DNA from: an uncultured Lachnospiraceae bacterium
GTDB lineage: Bacteria > Bacillota > Clostridia > Lachnospirales > Lachnospiraceae
Assembly: GCA_946554445.1 (NCBI GenBank)
Contig: CAMNSD010000009.1
Span: forward strand, 62,001 to 126,000
DNA: 64,000 nucleotides
Direction of reading: 5' to 3'
Part shown: piece by piece, positions 50,767 to 59,897 of the stretch
Layout: the number at the start of each line of letters is the position of its first letter
Position numbering within the stretch: position 1 is the stretch's first letter
Program-made: the position numbers and the translations under genes
Notes under the pieces: model-generated
What the model saw: only the letters and a program-made list of their open reading frames with translations
Database searches by the model: none
What the model was told of the DNA's origin: nothing

Positions 50767-50980
50767 GTGTTTCACCTCCTTTACCTGTAACACGTATGAA
50801 GGAAGCCAAAAGTAACATATATTTTATTGTATAATGGTTCAAATCATGAAAAAAGTCTTGCGTCTTACCTGTAAAAAATAGTAAAATATAAACAAATATA
50901 TCTGTAGCACAATCGCGCTTAAAACGCTTCGATACATTATTCGAAATCATCCTCTGACAGAGGGGGAAGGAGATGATTCT

Positions 50981-51931
50981 ATGGGAATTGGCGGTATCGC
51001 ATCAACAAACAGAATGTCAGTCGTGCAAACGACCTCAGCAGATTTAAAAGATCAGAAGAGCAAAAGCATCCAAAACAAAATTTCAGACGTAGAACAGCAG
51101 ATACGGAAGTTATCTTCAGAAGAAGACCTGTCTGCCAATGAAAAGGCCAATGAGAAAAAGAAACTTCAGAAAGAAGAATCTGATCTTAGCACCAAGCTGA
51201 AACAGCACCAGGAAGAACTTCTCCGGTCACAAAAAAGAGAAATCATGCTGGCCGAGATGCAAGAAGAACAGGCCCCTGTCGAAGAGGAAACTGCGGAAGA
51301 AAAAATACATTCCAACGAATCCTCCGCCGCCGCAGAGGACAAGAGGGAACTTCCTGCAGATGCACAACAGACTGTACAGCCGGGAACTGTCATAACCCAA
51401 AACAGCGATGGCACTGTTATTCTGAAAGAAATCACAAATCCAGTTAAGAACCGCGATACGGATACCCCAAAACCGGTTGATGAGGCCAGAAAAGAAGCCA
51501 TCCCTGCCAAAGAAACAAAGGAGGCAGATGACGAGGAGGTTGCGGACACCACTCTATCCGGCAAAGAACTACAGGCAATGGTATCGGCAGACGTTTCCCT
51601 GCAGCAGGCAGATTATCAGGGAACGGTAATCGCCAAAACAGAAGGCGGTATTGCTATTTTAAAAGGTGAAATAAAGCAGGATGCATATCGCGGCGATGAT
51701 ACGGAGCGGAAACAGACAGAACTTGAAAAGATGCAAAAGCAAAACCAGCGGGAACAGGCATTCCAATTCTCTATCTTAGGGGAAGCAGATGATGCCATGA
51801 GAGCAGCATCTGAAACGAATGGCGCCACAAAGGGCAATCCTGATACGGAAAATACCTTTTATATCAGCGGCTTAAGTACGCCGCAGGAAGAACAGGCAGC
51901 ACAACAGCGGTTTTATGTTTCTTTTGGATAA
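50981..51931 (+). CDS. Coiled-coil protein, unknown function, lineage-specific type
   Basis: 316 residues, no signal peptide or membrane span. ATG at 50981 with GGAAGGAG upstream. Residues about 20-90 form a charged coiled coil (KSIQNKISDVEQQIRKLSSEEDLSANEKANEKKKLQKEESDLS); the middle is acidic and low-complexity; two short matching segments, PGTVITQNSDGTVILKEI (about 135) and QGTVIAKTEGGIAILKGEI (about 208), look like an internal repeat. The start MGIGGIASTNR recalls MSLNGIGTTRY of the gene at 23520. Role unknown. Confidence 0.72.
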   Translation: MGIGGIASTNRMSVVQTTSADLKDQKSKSIQNKISDVEQQIRKLSSEEDLSANEKANEKKKLQKEESDLSTKLKQHQEELLRSQKREIMLAEMQEEQAPVEEETAEEKIHSNESSAAAEDKRELPADAQQTVQPGTVITQNSDGTVILKEITNPVKNRDTDTPKPVDEARKEAIPAKETKEADDEEVADTTLSGKELQAMVSADVSLQQADYQGTVIAKTEGGIAILKGEIKQDAYRGDDTERKQTELEKMQKQNQREQAFQFSILGEADDAMRAASETNGATKGNPDTENTFYISGLSTPQEEQAAQQRFYVSFG

Positions 51932-51941
51932 GCAGCATAAC

Positions 51942-51975
51942 AAGCGGATAGACTTTGAATATCGTCTATCCGCTT
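51942..51975 (+). terminator. Hairpin downstream of the coiled-coil gene
   Basis: AAGCGGATAGAC / GTCTATCCGCTT, perfect 12-base arms with a 10-base loop, starting 10 bases after the stop. No T-run follows, so it may be a partial terminator between this gene and the lipoprotein gene. Confidence 0.6.
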
Positions 51976-52010
51976 ATCCTATATCACAATAGCACATGAG
52001 GGGACAGACT

Positions 52011-52607
52011 ATGCGTAAATACCTGGTAATATTTATTGCGGCAATACTGTTAACAATCATAACGGGCTGTGGCACGACCTTACCAAAATTCAGTGACAAC
52101 ATTCTTTTTTCCATCAATGCCGGAGCATCCGGTTTCGGAACAAGAGCGGAATGTACCGATGCGGAAATCATTGTTTACACTGACAGATCTGTGAAGATTT
52201 TAATGGAAGACTCGGATTACAGCACCATTATTGAGATTGGCTCCGTTGAGTTGTCTGAGGATGATTATGAACAACTGGCTGCACTTGCTGACAGAAAGAA
52301 AATCTATCATCTTAAAGTGGAAGAAGAATTGGACGCCACCGATGGCAGTTCCTACCATATAACGCTTTATGATGAAAATGACGAAGCACTTATTTCCAAG
52401 GGTGGATATATGCCTAAGAACGAAGAATTTCTGGAACTATATAGAGGCATCCATGAAATATTTGCTCTCTATGACATTGACCAGATCGTGGAAGAACACA
52501 GAAAGGTATTGAGTAGCGAAGAACCTATACCACTTTATTCAAATTCAAACGAGGCCCTGTCTGTCTCAAAGGCAAACAGGGTACAGCCCTTTTTGCGAAA
52601 TCGATAG
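52011..52607 (+). CDS. Lipoprotein, unknown function
   Basis: ATG at 52011 (MRKYLVIF, 198 residues) has GAGGGG seven bases upstream. Signal peptide with lipobox TIITGCG (Cys20), then a mature domain of about 170 residues with alternating strands (ECTDAEIIVYTDRSVKILMED, SVELSEDDYEQLAALADRK), resembling small envelope lipoproteins with no assigned role. Its last 73 bases overlap the end of the convergent tocopherol-cyclase-like gene, so its C-terminal tail (SNSNEALSVSKANRVQPFLRNR) is antisense to real coding sequence and may be a recent read-through extension. Confidence 0.78.
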   Translation: MRKYLVIFIAAILLTIITGCGTTLPKFSDNILFSINAGASGFGTRAECTDAEIIVYTDRSVKILMEDSDYSTIIEIGSVELSEDDYEQLAALADRKKIYHLKVEEELDATDGSSYHITLYDENDEALISKGGYMPKNEEFLELYRGIHEIFALYDIDQIVEEHRKVLSSEEPIPLYSNSNEALSVSKANRVQPFLRNR

Positions 52608-53371
52608 AAAGCTCGACAGGATGCGCTTTCGTGAATTGTCCTTACCATATCTCCCTTCACCGGCGCTTTAAGAGGCTGTCCGGATTCCTCCAGCAGCCGG
52701 ATTTCCAATTCCAGATTTCCTTGTACCACCCGAACCATTTTGTCTTGCATCTGCACCACTCTGGCTCCCAGATAAGTGGCAATCCTGTACTCTCTTCCCC
52801 GCCATAATACAAAGCCTATAATACCGGTAAAATGAAAACCCGCCATGGGAATATCCGCCACTGACAGCATTAAGGAACCACCCTGGAAACAACATTGTGT
52901 CCATATATACTTGTCGGGAAACGATTGTCCCCTATCACCTTCCCAATATCCCCAGGCATTGTGAAAGGAATACTGCTGCCCATTGATATCCACATTCCCT
53001 GTGACTGCATGCCGCATGCTCCAAACACTGTGGCTGCATTCCATAAAGGGCACGAACTTAAATGGCCCCATAATATCATACCTTAATGGAAAAAGCTGTC
53101 CAAAATTCAAATTCCCCCTAATGCTTAACTGCGGTGTGCGTATTGCCAAATGAATCCCTTCTGCACCGAATCGGTTCTTCCCGATGGAAATCTTTCTCTT
53201 TGTCCGTTGGAAACAATCTGCCGGAAACGTTACTGTCCAGGCATCCATATCCGTAATTACCTGAATGGAACAGGTACGTTTGCTCCCTGTGCCATGAACG
53301 GCGGGTATTACCGCCAAAGTCTGTGAAGCAGACTGACATTTGAAATACCAGCCATAAAAGGAATCATACAT
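52535..53371 (-). CDS. Tocopherol-cyclase-like family protein
   Basis: 278 residues. MYDSFYGWYFKCQSA, AVTGNVDINGQQYSFHNAWGYWEGDRGQSFPDKYIWTQCCFQ and SLMLSVADIPMAGFHFTGIIGFVLWRGREYRIATY match the tocopherol cyclase-like (CrtC/VTE1-type beta-barrel) family found in anaerobes, of unknown substrate. The frame is open upstream without a usual start: ATT at 53392 would add IFHGDEF, which fits the family N-terminus and has GGAAAG upstream, whereas ATG at 53371 has GGAG 8 bases upstream. A rare start is possible. Ends inside the convergent lipoprotein gene. Confidence 0.8.
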   Translation of the reverse strand: MYDSFYGWYFKCQSASQTLAVIPAVHGTGSKRTCSIQVITDMDAWTVTFPADCFQRTKRKISIGKNRFGAEGIHLAIRTPQLSIRGNLNFGQLFPLRYDIMGPFKFVPFMECSHSVWSMRHAVTGNVDINGQQYSFHNAWGYWEGDRGQSFPDKYIWTQCCFQGGSLMLSVADIPMAGFHFTGIIGFVLWRGREYRIATYLGARVVQMQDKMVRVVQGNLELEIRLLEESGQPLKAPVKGDMVRTIHESASCRAFYRFRKKGCTLFAFETDRASFEFE

Positions 53372-53446
53372 AAACTCATCTCCATGAAAAATAATATTTA
53401 TCTTTCCACGGAAAATCCTGTTTTATTCATTCATAATCATACGCTT

Positions 53447-55303
53447 CTATCTATCCGATTCCGCCAGAAGCGCCAGCGGCTCCTCTTTCAGATTTCTATA
53501 GATCCCCGAAAAGGCCACCCCTACAGTAAATAAACAGACCAAACCACTGCCAAGAACCGATATCCGCCAGTCCGTCTTTGACAGATACGTGATCTCCTCC
53601 ATCGGATTCTCCTCTTCGCCCTCTTTTTTCTCCCGGTTAAGCTGTACCTCTCCATTGCTGAACCGGGTATCAAAGGTTTCCGCAGACGCCATTTTTGACA
53701 CCGCTTCCGCTACAAAAACTCCCCCCGCCAAAGCGCCTGCCACGCATCCCGCAAGGGCGATCGCCATGACACCCACAAGCAGGGAACGGGCACACTGTCC
53801 CTTGGTTACGCCAAGACTCCTCTCAATGGCCGTCTGCTTCTTCTGCTTGGTGATAAAGAGATGACAGAAGAAAATCACAATACATACCGCGCTGACAATG
53901 CCTATTGTCAGGAGAATGGCGGACATGGTCTGCATATTTTTGAGACCGCCTTCCAGCTTACTGTAACCGCCATCATAGAAGGTGATCTCCACATGATCTA
54001 CGCCCTGCGCTTTCCACAGCCTTTTATAGTTCTCTATGCTCTCACTGCCGTTGGGAATCCGAAAAGCGGTGGTGTAACCCTTCATAGGACCATAAAGTGC
54101 GATGTTATTTTCATTGCTGTTTTTGATGGAAGCCGTGGGAATAAAGACCTCGTTTCTATCCAGCACATAGCCCCAATCCCCGTCTGAACCGACACCCACC
54201 GCATAAATCCCTTTGATTGTATAATCGCTGTCCTCAAAAGGCTCGTAAATCTCGCCTTCTGCATTCAGATTTCCCTCTCCGCCGCTCCGGCCCGGAGAAG
54301 CCGCATAATTGGCATAGCGCAGCGCCAGGTGCAGGGAATCTCCCACTTTCAGCCCGTTCCTTCTGGCAAAGCCGCTTGATATCAGACACACTTTATTGCC
54401 CTGCTGATAGTCTTCCTGCGAAAAAGACTCTCCTTCTGCAATATAGGCCTGCTTCGTATAAAAAGCCATGATCAGGTTTAAATCCTGCGTTGCTGTCACG
54501 GGAAAATGCAGTGTACGCATTGCTAAATCCTCACAGAGCGCCAGCCATTGCTTCCCTTCTTCGGTATCATAAAAGCCCGGCGTCACCTCTGTAATCCAAT
54601 CTCCCGTCATCTTAGTGGGCAGTCTGTTCCCCTCCGCGTCAGCCTGTGTGGAAAACGGCCCTGTCATCGGGATAAATTCAAAGGTGGCTGCAGCGCCCTT
54701 CTCCTCCCAATCGTGGGCAAACCCATCCGACAACGCCATCAGATAAGTCTTATCCGCATACAGCTTCTGCGGATGCTGCGTGTAATGATCGCATAAATAA
54801 ATCGGGGAAGTATTGACCTGGTAAACGCTGTACAGTACACGCTTTACCTCAATCTTCACAGGACCTGCCGGCACACAGTCCTCTAAAGGGGATCCCTCTA
54901 TGACCATATGCTGCCCATAACCCTCGTTGTCCTCCTTCAACTTATAATCAAACGGCTGAGCCTCATAGTAGGCGCGCTGCTCTGGCCCACTCAGATACCC
55001 GGCCCCCTCAAAATTAAGCACCTCATTAGAAATCCTCTCCCCGTAAACCGCCCTGTTATAATACCGGAAATCTTCCTCGTCCGCAAACCATATAGCTTCC
55101 TGCTCTGTCCGCTCCGGCATCTGTTCCACCGTGCCGATGGTCATGAAAATCTCTTCAAACCGCCGCAGATTGTCCCCGCTGAGTTTCCAGAGATTACCGC
55201 CTGCGCAGACCAAAGCTACCGTAAAAGAAAGCAATAGGAAAAAGAGCGCTGTTTTCACCGGCGTCCGTACAAGTCTGGTCAAGCTGCTCCTAATTGTTAC
55301 CAT
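53447..55303 (-). CDS. FtsX-type ABC permease, larger subunit
   Basis: 618 residues: N-terminal span (about 17-37), a large extracytoplasmic domain of about 430 residues, then three C-terminal spans with the FtsX signature (TMSAILLTIGIVSAVCIVIFFCHLFITKQKKQTAIERSLGVTKGQ). MacB-like half permease that could drive export or transmit signals rather than import. GGAGG before ATG. It follows the second permease gene by 33 bases. No ATP-binding subunit is encoded in the operon. Confidence 0.88.
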   Translation of the reverse strand: MVTIRSSLTRLVRTPVKTALFFLLLSFTVALVCAGGNLWKLSGDNLRRFEEIFMTIGTVEQMPERTEQEAIWFADEEDFRYYNRAVYGERISNEVLNFEGAGYLSGPEQRAYYEAQPFDYKLKEDNEGYGQHMVIEGSPLEDCVPAGPVKIEVKRVLYSVYQVNTSPIYLCDHYTQHPQKLYADKTYLMALSDGFAHDWEEKGAAATFEFIPMTGPFSTQADAEGNRLPTKMTGDWITEVTPGFYDTEEGKQWLALCEDLAMRTLHFPVTATQDLNLIMAFYTKQAYIAEGESFSQEDYQQGNKVCLISSGFARRNGLKVGDSLHLALRYANYAASPGRSGGEGNLNAEGEIYEPFEDSDYTIKGIYAVGVGSDGDWGYVLDRNEVFIPTASIKNSNENNIALYGPMKGYTTAFRIPNGSESIENYKRLWKAQGVDHVEITFYDGGYSKLEGGLKNMQTMSAILLTIGIVSAVCIVIFFCHLFITKQKKQTAIERSLGVTKGQCARSLLVGVMAIALAGCVAGALAGGVFVAEAVSKMASAETFDTRFSNGEVQLNREKKEGEEENPMEEITYLSKTDWRISVLGSGLVCLFTVGVAFSGIYRNLKEEPLALLAESDR

Positions 55304-55336
55304 ATACTACCTCCATCCCAGAGAATGCTCGCTTTT

Positions 55337-56572
55337 TTACGAATCCTTCTTTGTAAGCATCTCCATCACGCTGAGTTTGTGGAGCGCCAAAATCGCCATT
55401 GCCGCCCCTGCCTGAAAAGCCAGGAAGAATATCGTTCCCGATAAAACAAGCACCCCCACCCTAGTGTGCAGGAAAACTGCCGCTGCCAGACTTCCCAGGC
55501 AACAGGCCGCCGCTTCCACAAACGTCATCTCCCCAAACAGTAGGAAAAAGCTTCTACCCTGCCCTGTCCCCAGAGAGCGCATGAGGGCGTATTCCTCCTG
55601 CCTGCTCTGCAGGGAAAGGTAACTGCAAAGATAACCGATGAAAATGACAATCGCCAACAGAAAGGGCAGCATCCCCTTAAGGAGCGCCAGATTTTTCGTG
55701 AGTGTATCCGCAGAACGGATAAACGACTCATCCATGATCGTCAGCGCATTGCCGTCCGTGCGCGGCATAGCCCGTGTGATCACCGACAAAAAAGTTGCCT
55801 CCTCATACATCTGCTTTTTCAGGTCATTTAACTGAAACGGATCCTTCACCACAAAGGAACCGGAATCCGCATAAAATGCGATATCCTGACTGTGATAAGC
55901 TTCCCGCATATAATCAAGGGGCAGGATAACTTCCGGCGGCACCCAGCCTCCCCGATAATCCTCAATCTGCATACTGCCAACGATTTTGCAGGTATCCGTA
56001 ATCAACGGTTCGATAAATACCTCGCTCCCCTCCAGCGCATAGCGGTAATAAAACATGGTTAACATAACATCGTCTCCAAGATGCAGACCTTTCTCCTCCA
56101 TAAGTTCCTCATCTAAAATGCAAACCTTCTGCGCCGTCTCAAGAACACTCTCATCTACGCCCTCCAGCCAGGTGATCTCTTCTCGTTTCATGCCGGAAAC
56201 ACCCTCCGGCGCATTCATGCCCATGCCGTAATGCTTCAGATTTTCCTTATATTCCTCCACAGTAAAGGCACCAAACCCGAACTTCAAGCGCACGGTAAAG
56301 ACTGGATCTTTCACATACTCCGACTCCCGCACACACATCATCCGATCCTCCCGGATGGTCATACCCTCTCTCTGGGAGCCGTTTAGCGTGCTTATCCTGG
56401 CCGTAACTTCTAACACCCTGGGCAGATCAGCAAGCTGCCTTTTCGTGCTATCCATATTCCCTGCATAGACATCCAAAATCAGCACGGTCACCACCCCGAT
56501 CAGGATATGCAAAATACTCTTTTTCCCATGCCGCACAACATTCCTCGCGGCCTGTCTGATAAAAAACTTCAT
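55337..56572 (-). CDS. FtsX-type ABC permease, smaller subunit
   Basis: ATG at 56572 (MKFFIRQAARNVVRHGKKSIL, 411 residues) has AGGGAGGG upstream; the frame is open to 56620. N-terminal span (about 20-38), outer domain, and three C-terminal spans with FLLAIVIFIGYLCSYLSLQSRQEEYALMRSLGTGQGRSFFLLFGEMTFVEAAACCLG, FtsX-like. It starts 13 bases after the anti-sigma stop. Pairs with the 618-residue permease. Confidence 0.88.
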   Translation of the reverse strand: MKFFIRQAARNVVRHGKKSILHILIGVVTVLILDVYAGNMDSTKRQLADLPRVLEVTARISTLNGSQREGMTIREDRMMCVRESEYVKDPVFTVRLKFGFGAFTVEEYKENLKHYGMGMNAPEGVSGMKREEITWLEGVDESVLETAQKVCILDEELMEEKGLHLGDDVMLTMFYYRYALEGSEVFIEPLITDTCKIVGSMQIEDYRGGWVPPEVILPLDYMREAYHSQDIAFYADSGSFVVKDPFQLNDLKKQMYEEATFLSVITRAMPRTDGNALTIMDESFIRSADTLTKNLALLKGMLPFLLAIVIFIGYLCSYLSLQSRQEEYALMRSLGTGQGRSFFLLFGEMTFVEAAACCLGSLAAAVFLHTRVGVLVLSGTIFFLAFQAGAAMAILALHKLSVMEMLTKKDS

Positions 56573-56585
56573 GCAGCCCTCCCTG

Positions 56586-57251
56586 TCAGCGTCTCCCTTT
56601 TCTGTTCTTGTACGCTTCACTTTCCCAAACCCGTTTCAACTCGGCATAGCACTCTCCGTCCTCCTTGGTCAGTTCCACCTCCAGCGCCGCCAGCCGCTCT
56701 CTGTTCTCATTTACAATCCAGAGCGATAATTTCCCCCGCATTACCCGGCCAGCATCTTCCGGCCTGTCCGGCGCCACAAACCACTCAATGATACCTCCCC
56801 TTTCTCCGATATAATCATCCCTGAGCGTAGTAAACTGCCTGTCATAAAGATAATTTCCCTGCACCTCCAATCGAAACGTACATTTATATGGATAATAATA
56901 AGGATCAAAGGGCTCCTTTTTCAGCAGAATCCTCTCGCCCTCCACCAACTTCTGCCAGCCGTACTCCTCCGTGGCAGCATACACCATCACATCTTCCCCC
57001 ATAAATCCCATTCTTACAAAACACAAAGTAGAAAGGACCAGACAGGCAGCGAGAACTGCCGCCGGTATTCTGGGGGCCAGTCTTCTCCTGTTCCGTTTTC
57101 TACTCTTCACGCCCACCATGATACGTTCCTTTGCAGACACATCAGGCACAATCCTTTGGCCTGCCGCATACAGACGTTTCTCCAAATCCTCTGCTAAAAC
57201 ATTCTGCTTTTCCTGTGTCATTTCTTTCCCACTCCGCGCTCTTTCTTCCAT
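56586..57251 (-). CDS. Probable ECF anti-sigma factor
   Basis: 221 residues from ATG at 57251 (AAGGAG 10 bases upstream). Cytoplasmic N-terminus of about 65 residues (TQEKQNVLAEDLEKRLYAAGQRIVPDVSAKERIMVGVKSRKRNRRR), one membrane span (about 67-85), outer domain rich in Tyr/Trp/Arg (EPFDPYYYPYKCTFRLEVQGNYLYDRQFTTLRDDYIG). No similarity to the anti-sigma factor at 49.4 kb. Assigned by position after the sigma gene and topology. Confidence 0.72.
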   Translation of the reverse strand: MEERARSGKEMTQEKQNVLAEDLEKRLYAAGQRIVPDVSAKERIMVGVKSRKRNRRRLAPRIPAAVLAACLVLSTLCFVRMGFMGEDVMVYAATEEYGWQKLVEGERILLKKEPFDPYYYPYKCTFRLEVQGNYLYDRQFTTLRDDYIGERGGIIEWFVAPDRPEDAGRVMRGKLSLWIVNENRERLAALEVELTKEDGECYAELKRVWESEAYKNRKGRR

Positions 57252-57280
57252 GACACATCTCTCCTTCCTCAAACATGCCG

Positions 57281-57778
57281 TTACCTCGTCTTCTCCAAAA
57301 GTTCCTGCAGCTTTTCCCGTCCTCTCTCCAGCCGCTTCCTGACAGCAGATTCCGAGAGTTTGAGCATCTGGGCAATCTCCTTTCCCTGATACCCCTCCAC
57401 ATAATGCAAAAGCAGCACCTCTCTGTAATTGGCAGGCAGAAGTAAAAGGCTGTCCATCAGTCTCGTATCCTCTTTTTCTTCATAATATCGGGATAACTGC
57501 TCCACCCCGATCTTCGGGTGATTCTTATAAAAACGCAGCCTGTTTTTACAGAGGTTGACATCCACCCGGATCAGCCATGCTTTCCGATGTTCCTCCGTTT
57601 CGAACGTCTTCCCCTTCTCCACATGTTCCATATATTTAATCAGTGTATCCTGCACCACATCCTCAGCGTCAAAAGCGTTCTTCATCATCACAAAGGCAAT
57701 CCGGTAAAGCATATTCCCGTATTCCTGAAAAACCTCCTCCACGCTCTGATTCGGTTTGTCCGTCTTTTTCTCCAACAT
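57281..57778 (-). CDS. ECF RNA polymerase sigma factor
   Basis: 165 residues from ATG at 57778 (GGCGG upstream); ATG at 57802 is the alternative start. Region 2 (NMLYRIAFVMMKNAFDAEDVVQDTLIKYMEHVEKGK, AWLIRVDVNLCKNRLRFYKNHPK) and region 4 (LPANYREVLLLHYVEGYQGKEIAQMLKLSESAVRKRLERGREKLQELL) are complete. Heads an operon with anti-sigma factor and two FtsX permeases. A sigma-A-like box (TTTACT-18-TACAAT) lies just upstream at about 57823-57852 on the minus strand. Confidence 0.92.
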   Translation of the reverse strand: MLEKKTDKPNQSVEEVFQEYGNMLYRIAFVMMKNAFDAEDVVQDTLIKYMEHVEKGKTFETEEHRKAWLIRVDVNLCKNRLRFYKNHPKIGVEQLSRYYEEKEDTRLMDSLLLLPANYREVLLLHYVEGYQGKEIAQMLKLSESAVRKRLERGREKLQELLEKTR

Positions 57779-57896
57779 GTCACCGCCTTCGGGCGTCCCC
57801 ATCTTTTCTTCTGTTTTCTATTGTACCAATAATCATCTTTATAAGTAAAACACATAGCGATATAAAAATGTGACATTCTTTCCCCCAAAATTTTTA

Positions 57897-57924
57897 TATC
57901 ATTCGTCATTTATCATTCGTCATT
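57897..57924. repeat. 14-base tandem repeat, two copies
   Basis: TATCATTCGTCATT occurs twice in direct succession (57897-57910 and 57911-57924) in the gap between the divergent ECF sigma and secreted-protein genes. Confidence 0.85.
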
Positions 57925-57958
57925 TGGGAAAATTAATCTTTCCCTAAAAATAAAAGTA

Positions 57959-57967
57959 TGGTATAAT
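57959..57967 (+). promoter_or_regulatory. Extended -10 promoter for the secreted small protein
   Basis: TGGTATAAT (TGn plus consensus -10) at 57959-57967, about 95 bases before the start at 58062; no good -35. Confidence 0.55.
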
Positions 57968-58061
57968 ACCACCGGTTTAAGGAACATTTACGCCAAATTA
58001 TATTGTAAAGTAATCCCAATGATTAAGACAGCGTCATAGCGTAAACAAGAGTCATAAGAGA

Positions 58062-58463
58062 ATGGACAAGAAGATACAACGGATACTCAGTATATTCATA
58101 GCAATATCTCTGCTCTTCGCGGGAATGTATGCAGATACGGTCCTGGCAGAAGATTTTTTTGCGTACGATTTGACTGGAAAAATGACTGCCAGTCTCGCTC
58201 CACTCCATTCAGATATCAACCATGACGCCATATGCACCACAGAATCGCCTGCCGTACATAATACCGCCTCGCAATCACGGGTAAAATACCAGCAGCGTTA
58301 CCGGGAAGTCATCGAGTTCCTTTATTTTCAATGCCCCGGATTAGGTTCCATGGCATTGGAAAAGTCCTGCATACACCATACAGCAACATATTTATTCTAT
58401 CGCACCCAAAATGAACTGATCACGGAATATGTTTATCAATCAGACGGGAAGAAGCGAATCTAA
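58062..58463 (+). CDS. Small secreted protein, unknown function
   Basis: 133 residues. A signal peptide (KKIQRILSIFIAISLLFAGMYADTVLA, cleavage after about residue 28) precedes a mature part of about 105 residues with three cysteines and His-rich stretches (CIHHTATYLFYRTQNELITEYVYQ). The ribosome site is weak (AAGAGA close to ATG). No family recognised. It lies 63 bases before the SLC13-type transporter gene on the same strand. Confidence 0.6.
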   Translation: MDKKIQRILSIFIAISLLFAGMYADTVLAEDFFAYDLTGKMTASLAPLHSDINHDAICTTESPAVHNTASQSRVKYQQRYREVIEFLYFQCPGLGSMALEKSCIHHTATYLFYRTQNELITEYVYQSDGKKRI

Positions 58464-58526
58464 AACTGTATTTCTGAAAGGGAGAAGTGTATAACTTAAT
58501 AACAGTTTTAGAAAGAAGGGAAATAT

Positions 58527-59882
58527 ATGTTGGCACAGGTTGTTGCAGTAATCATATTTATTGCAATGTTTATTTTTATTGTGACCGAAATTGTGGAGAG
58601 ACATGTTGTTTCGCTTGTTTGTGCACTGTTTACGGTCATTTTTGTTTTTGGTTTTGGAATGCACAGCATGACAGCGATATTTGAAACCTTGAATATCAAA
58701 AGCATTTTTACCATAGAATTCTGGTATCTGTCTGGCGAGACATCGGGAAGCAGCACCGGCATCAACTGGGAGACGATCCTGTTTATCTTTGGTATGATGA
58801 TCATGGTAGAAGGAATGGCGCGCGTTGGTTTTTTCAGGTGGCTCTGTATGCGCATCGCCAAACTCGTTCATTATCAGGTGATACCGCTCTTTATCACTTT
58901 TATGATCTTATCGACCATACTGGCGATGTTTATCGACAGCATTACCGTGATTCTATTTTTGGCCGCCGTGACGATTGAACTTTCGCAACTTTTGAAATTT
59001 AATCCGATCCCTATGATTTTATCCGAAATTTTCTGCGCAAATCTTGGCGGCTCGGCTACCATGTGCGGGGATCCACCCAATATTATCATTGGCACCTCGC
59101 TGGGTTATTCCTTTACGGATTTTGTGACAAATACCGGTGTGATTGCCGGCGTCTGTCTGATTGCCGTATTGATATATTTTTATCTGATATTCCGCAAAGA
59201 ACTTAAGGCAGATATGTCAAAGCCAGTGGATTACAACAGTCTGCCAAGCCCGGAATCCACAATCACTGACAAGAAGGGATTTGCGGTAAGCTGCCTTATC
59301 TTTACCGCCGCCATCGTCCTGTTGGTAACCCACGCACAGACAGGACTTACCGTTTCCACGATCGGTTGTCTTGTTGCCATAGCAACCTTAGTAACCTCAT
59401 GGAAATATGCTATATTGTTATTAAAAAAGGTGGATTACAAGACACTGCTGTTCTTTATCGGTCTGTTTGTCGTGATCGGCGGACTGGAACAGACAGGGAT
59501 CTTGGAAATCATGGCAGGATTCATCGGCAGACTCAGCGGCGGCAATATCATGGTCATGGTCGCGATCATCATATGGTTATCGGCGGTTGTCAGCGCATTT
59601 GTGGATAATATTCCGTTCGCAACCACGATGATACCAATCATCAAAAGCCTGTCGGCTGCGTATGGCGTTGATCTTTCCATGCTTTCCTGGACACTGGCGA
59701 TGGGAACAGACATCGGCGGAAGTGCCACCCCCATCGGCGCGTCAGCAAATGTTGTGGGCGTTGCCACTGCATCCCGGGAAGGTTATGTGATAAAATGGGG
59801 CCTTTACTGTAGAAAAATGATGCCGGCCACCGTAATCGTTGTCCTGCTGTCGATGCTTTTGATTTATTTTAGGTATTTATAA
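58527..59882 (+). CDS. SLC13/ArsB-NhaD-type ion transporter
   Basis: 451 residues with eleven to twelve membrane segments. The repeat signatures NLGGSATMCGDPPNIIIGTSLGYSF and GTDIGGSATPIGASANVVGVATA mark the two halves of the IT superfamily (P protein/ArsB/NhaD/CitM). It could carry Na+/H+, arsenite or dicarboxylates; the motifs do not decide. GAAGGGA before ATG. The cytidylate-kinase-like gene follows after 15 bases. Confidence 0.9.
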   Translation: MLAQVVAVIIFIAMFIFIVTEIVERHVVSLVCALFTVIFVFGFGMHSMTAIFETLNIKSIFTIEFWYLSGETSGSSTGINWETILFIFGMMIMVEGMARVGFFRWLCMRIAKLVHYQVIPLFITFMILSTILAMFIDSITVILFLAAVTIELSQLLKFNPIPMILSEIFCANLGGSATMCGDPPNIIIGTSLGYSFTDFVTNTGVIAGVCLIAVLIYFYLIFRKELKADMSKPVDYNSLPSPESTITDKKGFAVSCLIFTAAIVLLVTHAQTGLTVSTIGCLVAIATLVTSWKYAILLLKKVDYKTLLFFIGLFVVIGGLEQTGILEIMAGFIGRLSGGNIMVMVAIIIWLSAVVSAFVDNIPFATTMIPIIKSLSAAYGVDLSMLSWTLAMGTDIGGSATPIGASANVVGVATASREGYVIKWGLYCRKMMPATVIVVLLSMLLIYFRYL

Positions 59883-59897
59883 AGGGAGGTGGAATGG

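Noticed and set aside
50794-50980. Sigma-D (flagellar) promoter before the coiled-coil gene at 50981
   Set aside because: TAAA and a GCCGATAT-like box were sought; the match near 50910-50945 is too poor.
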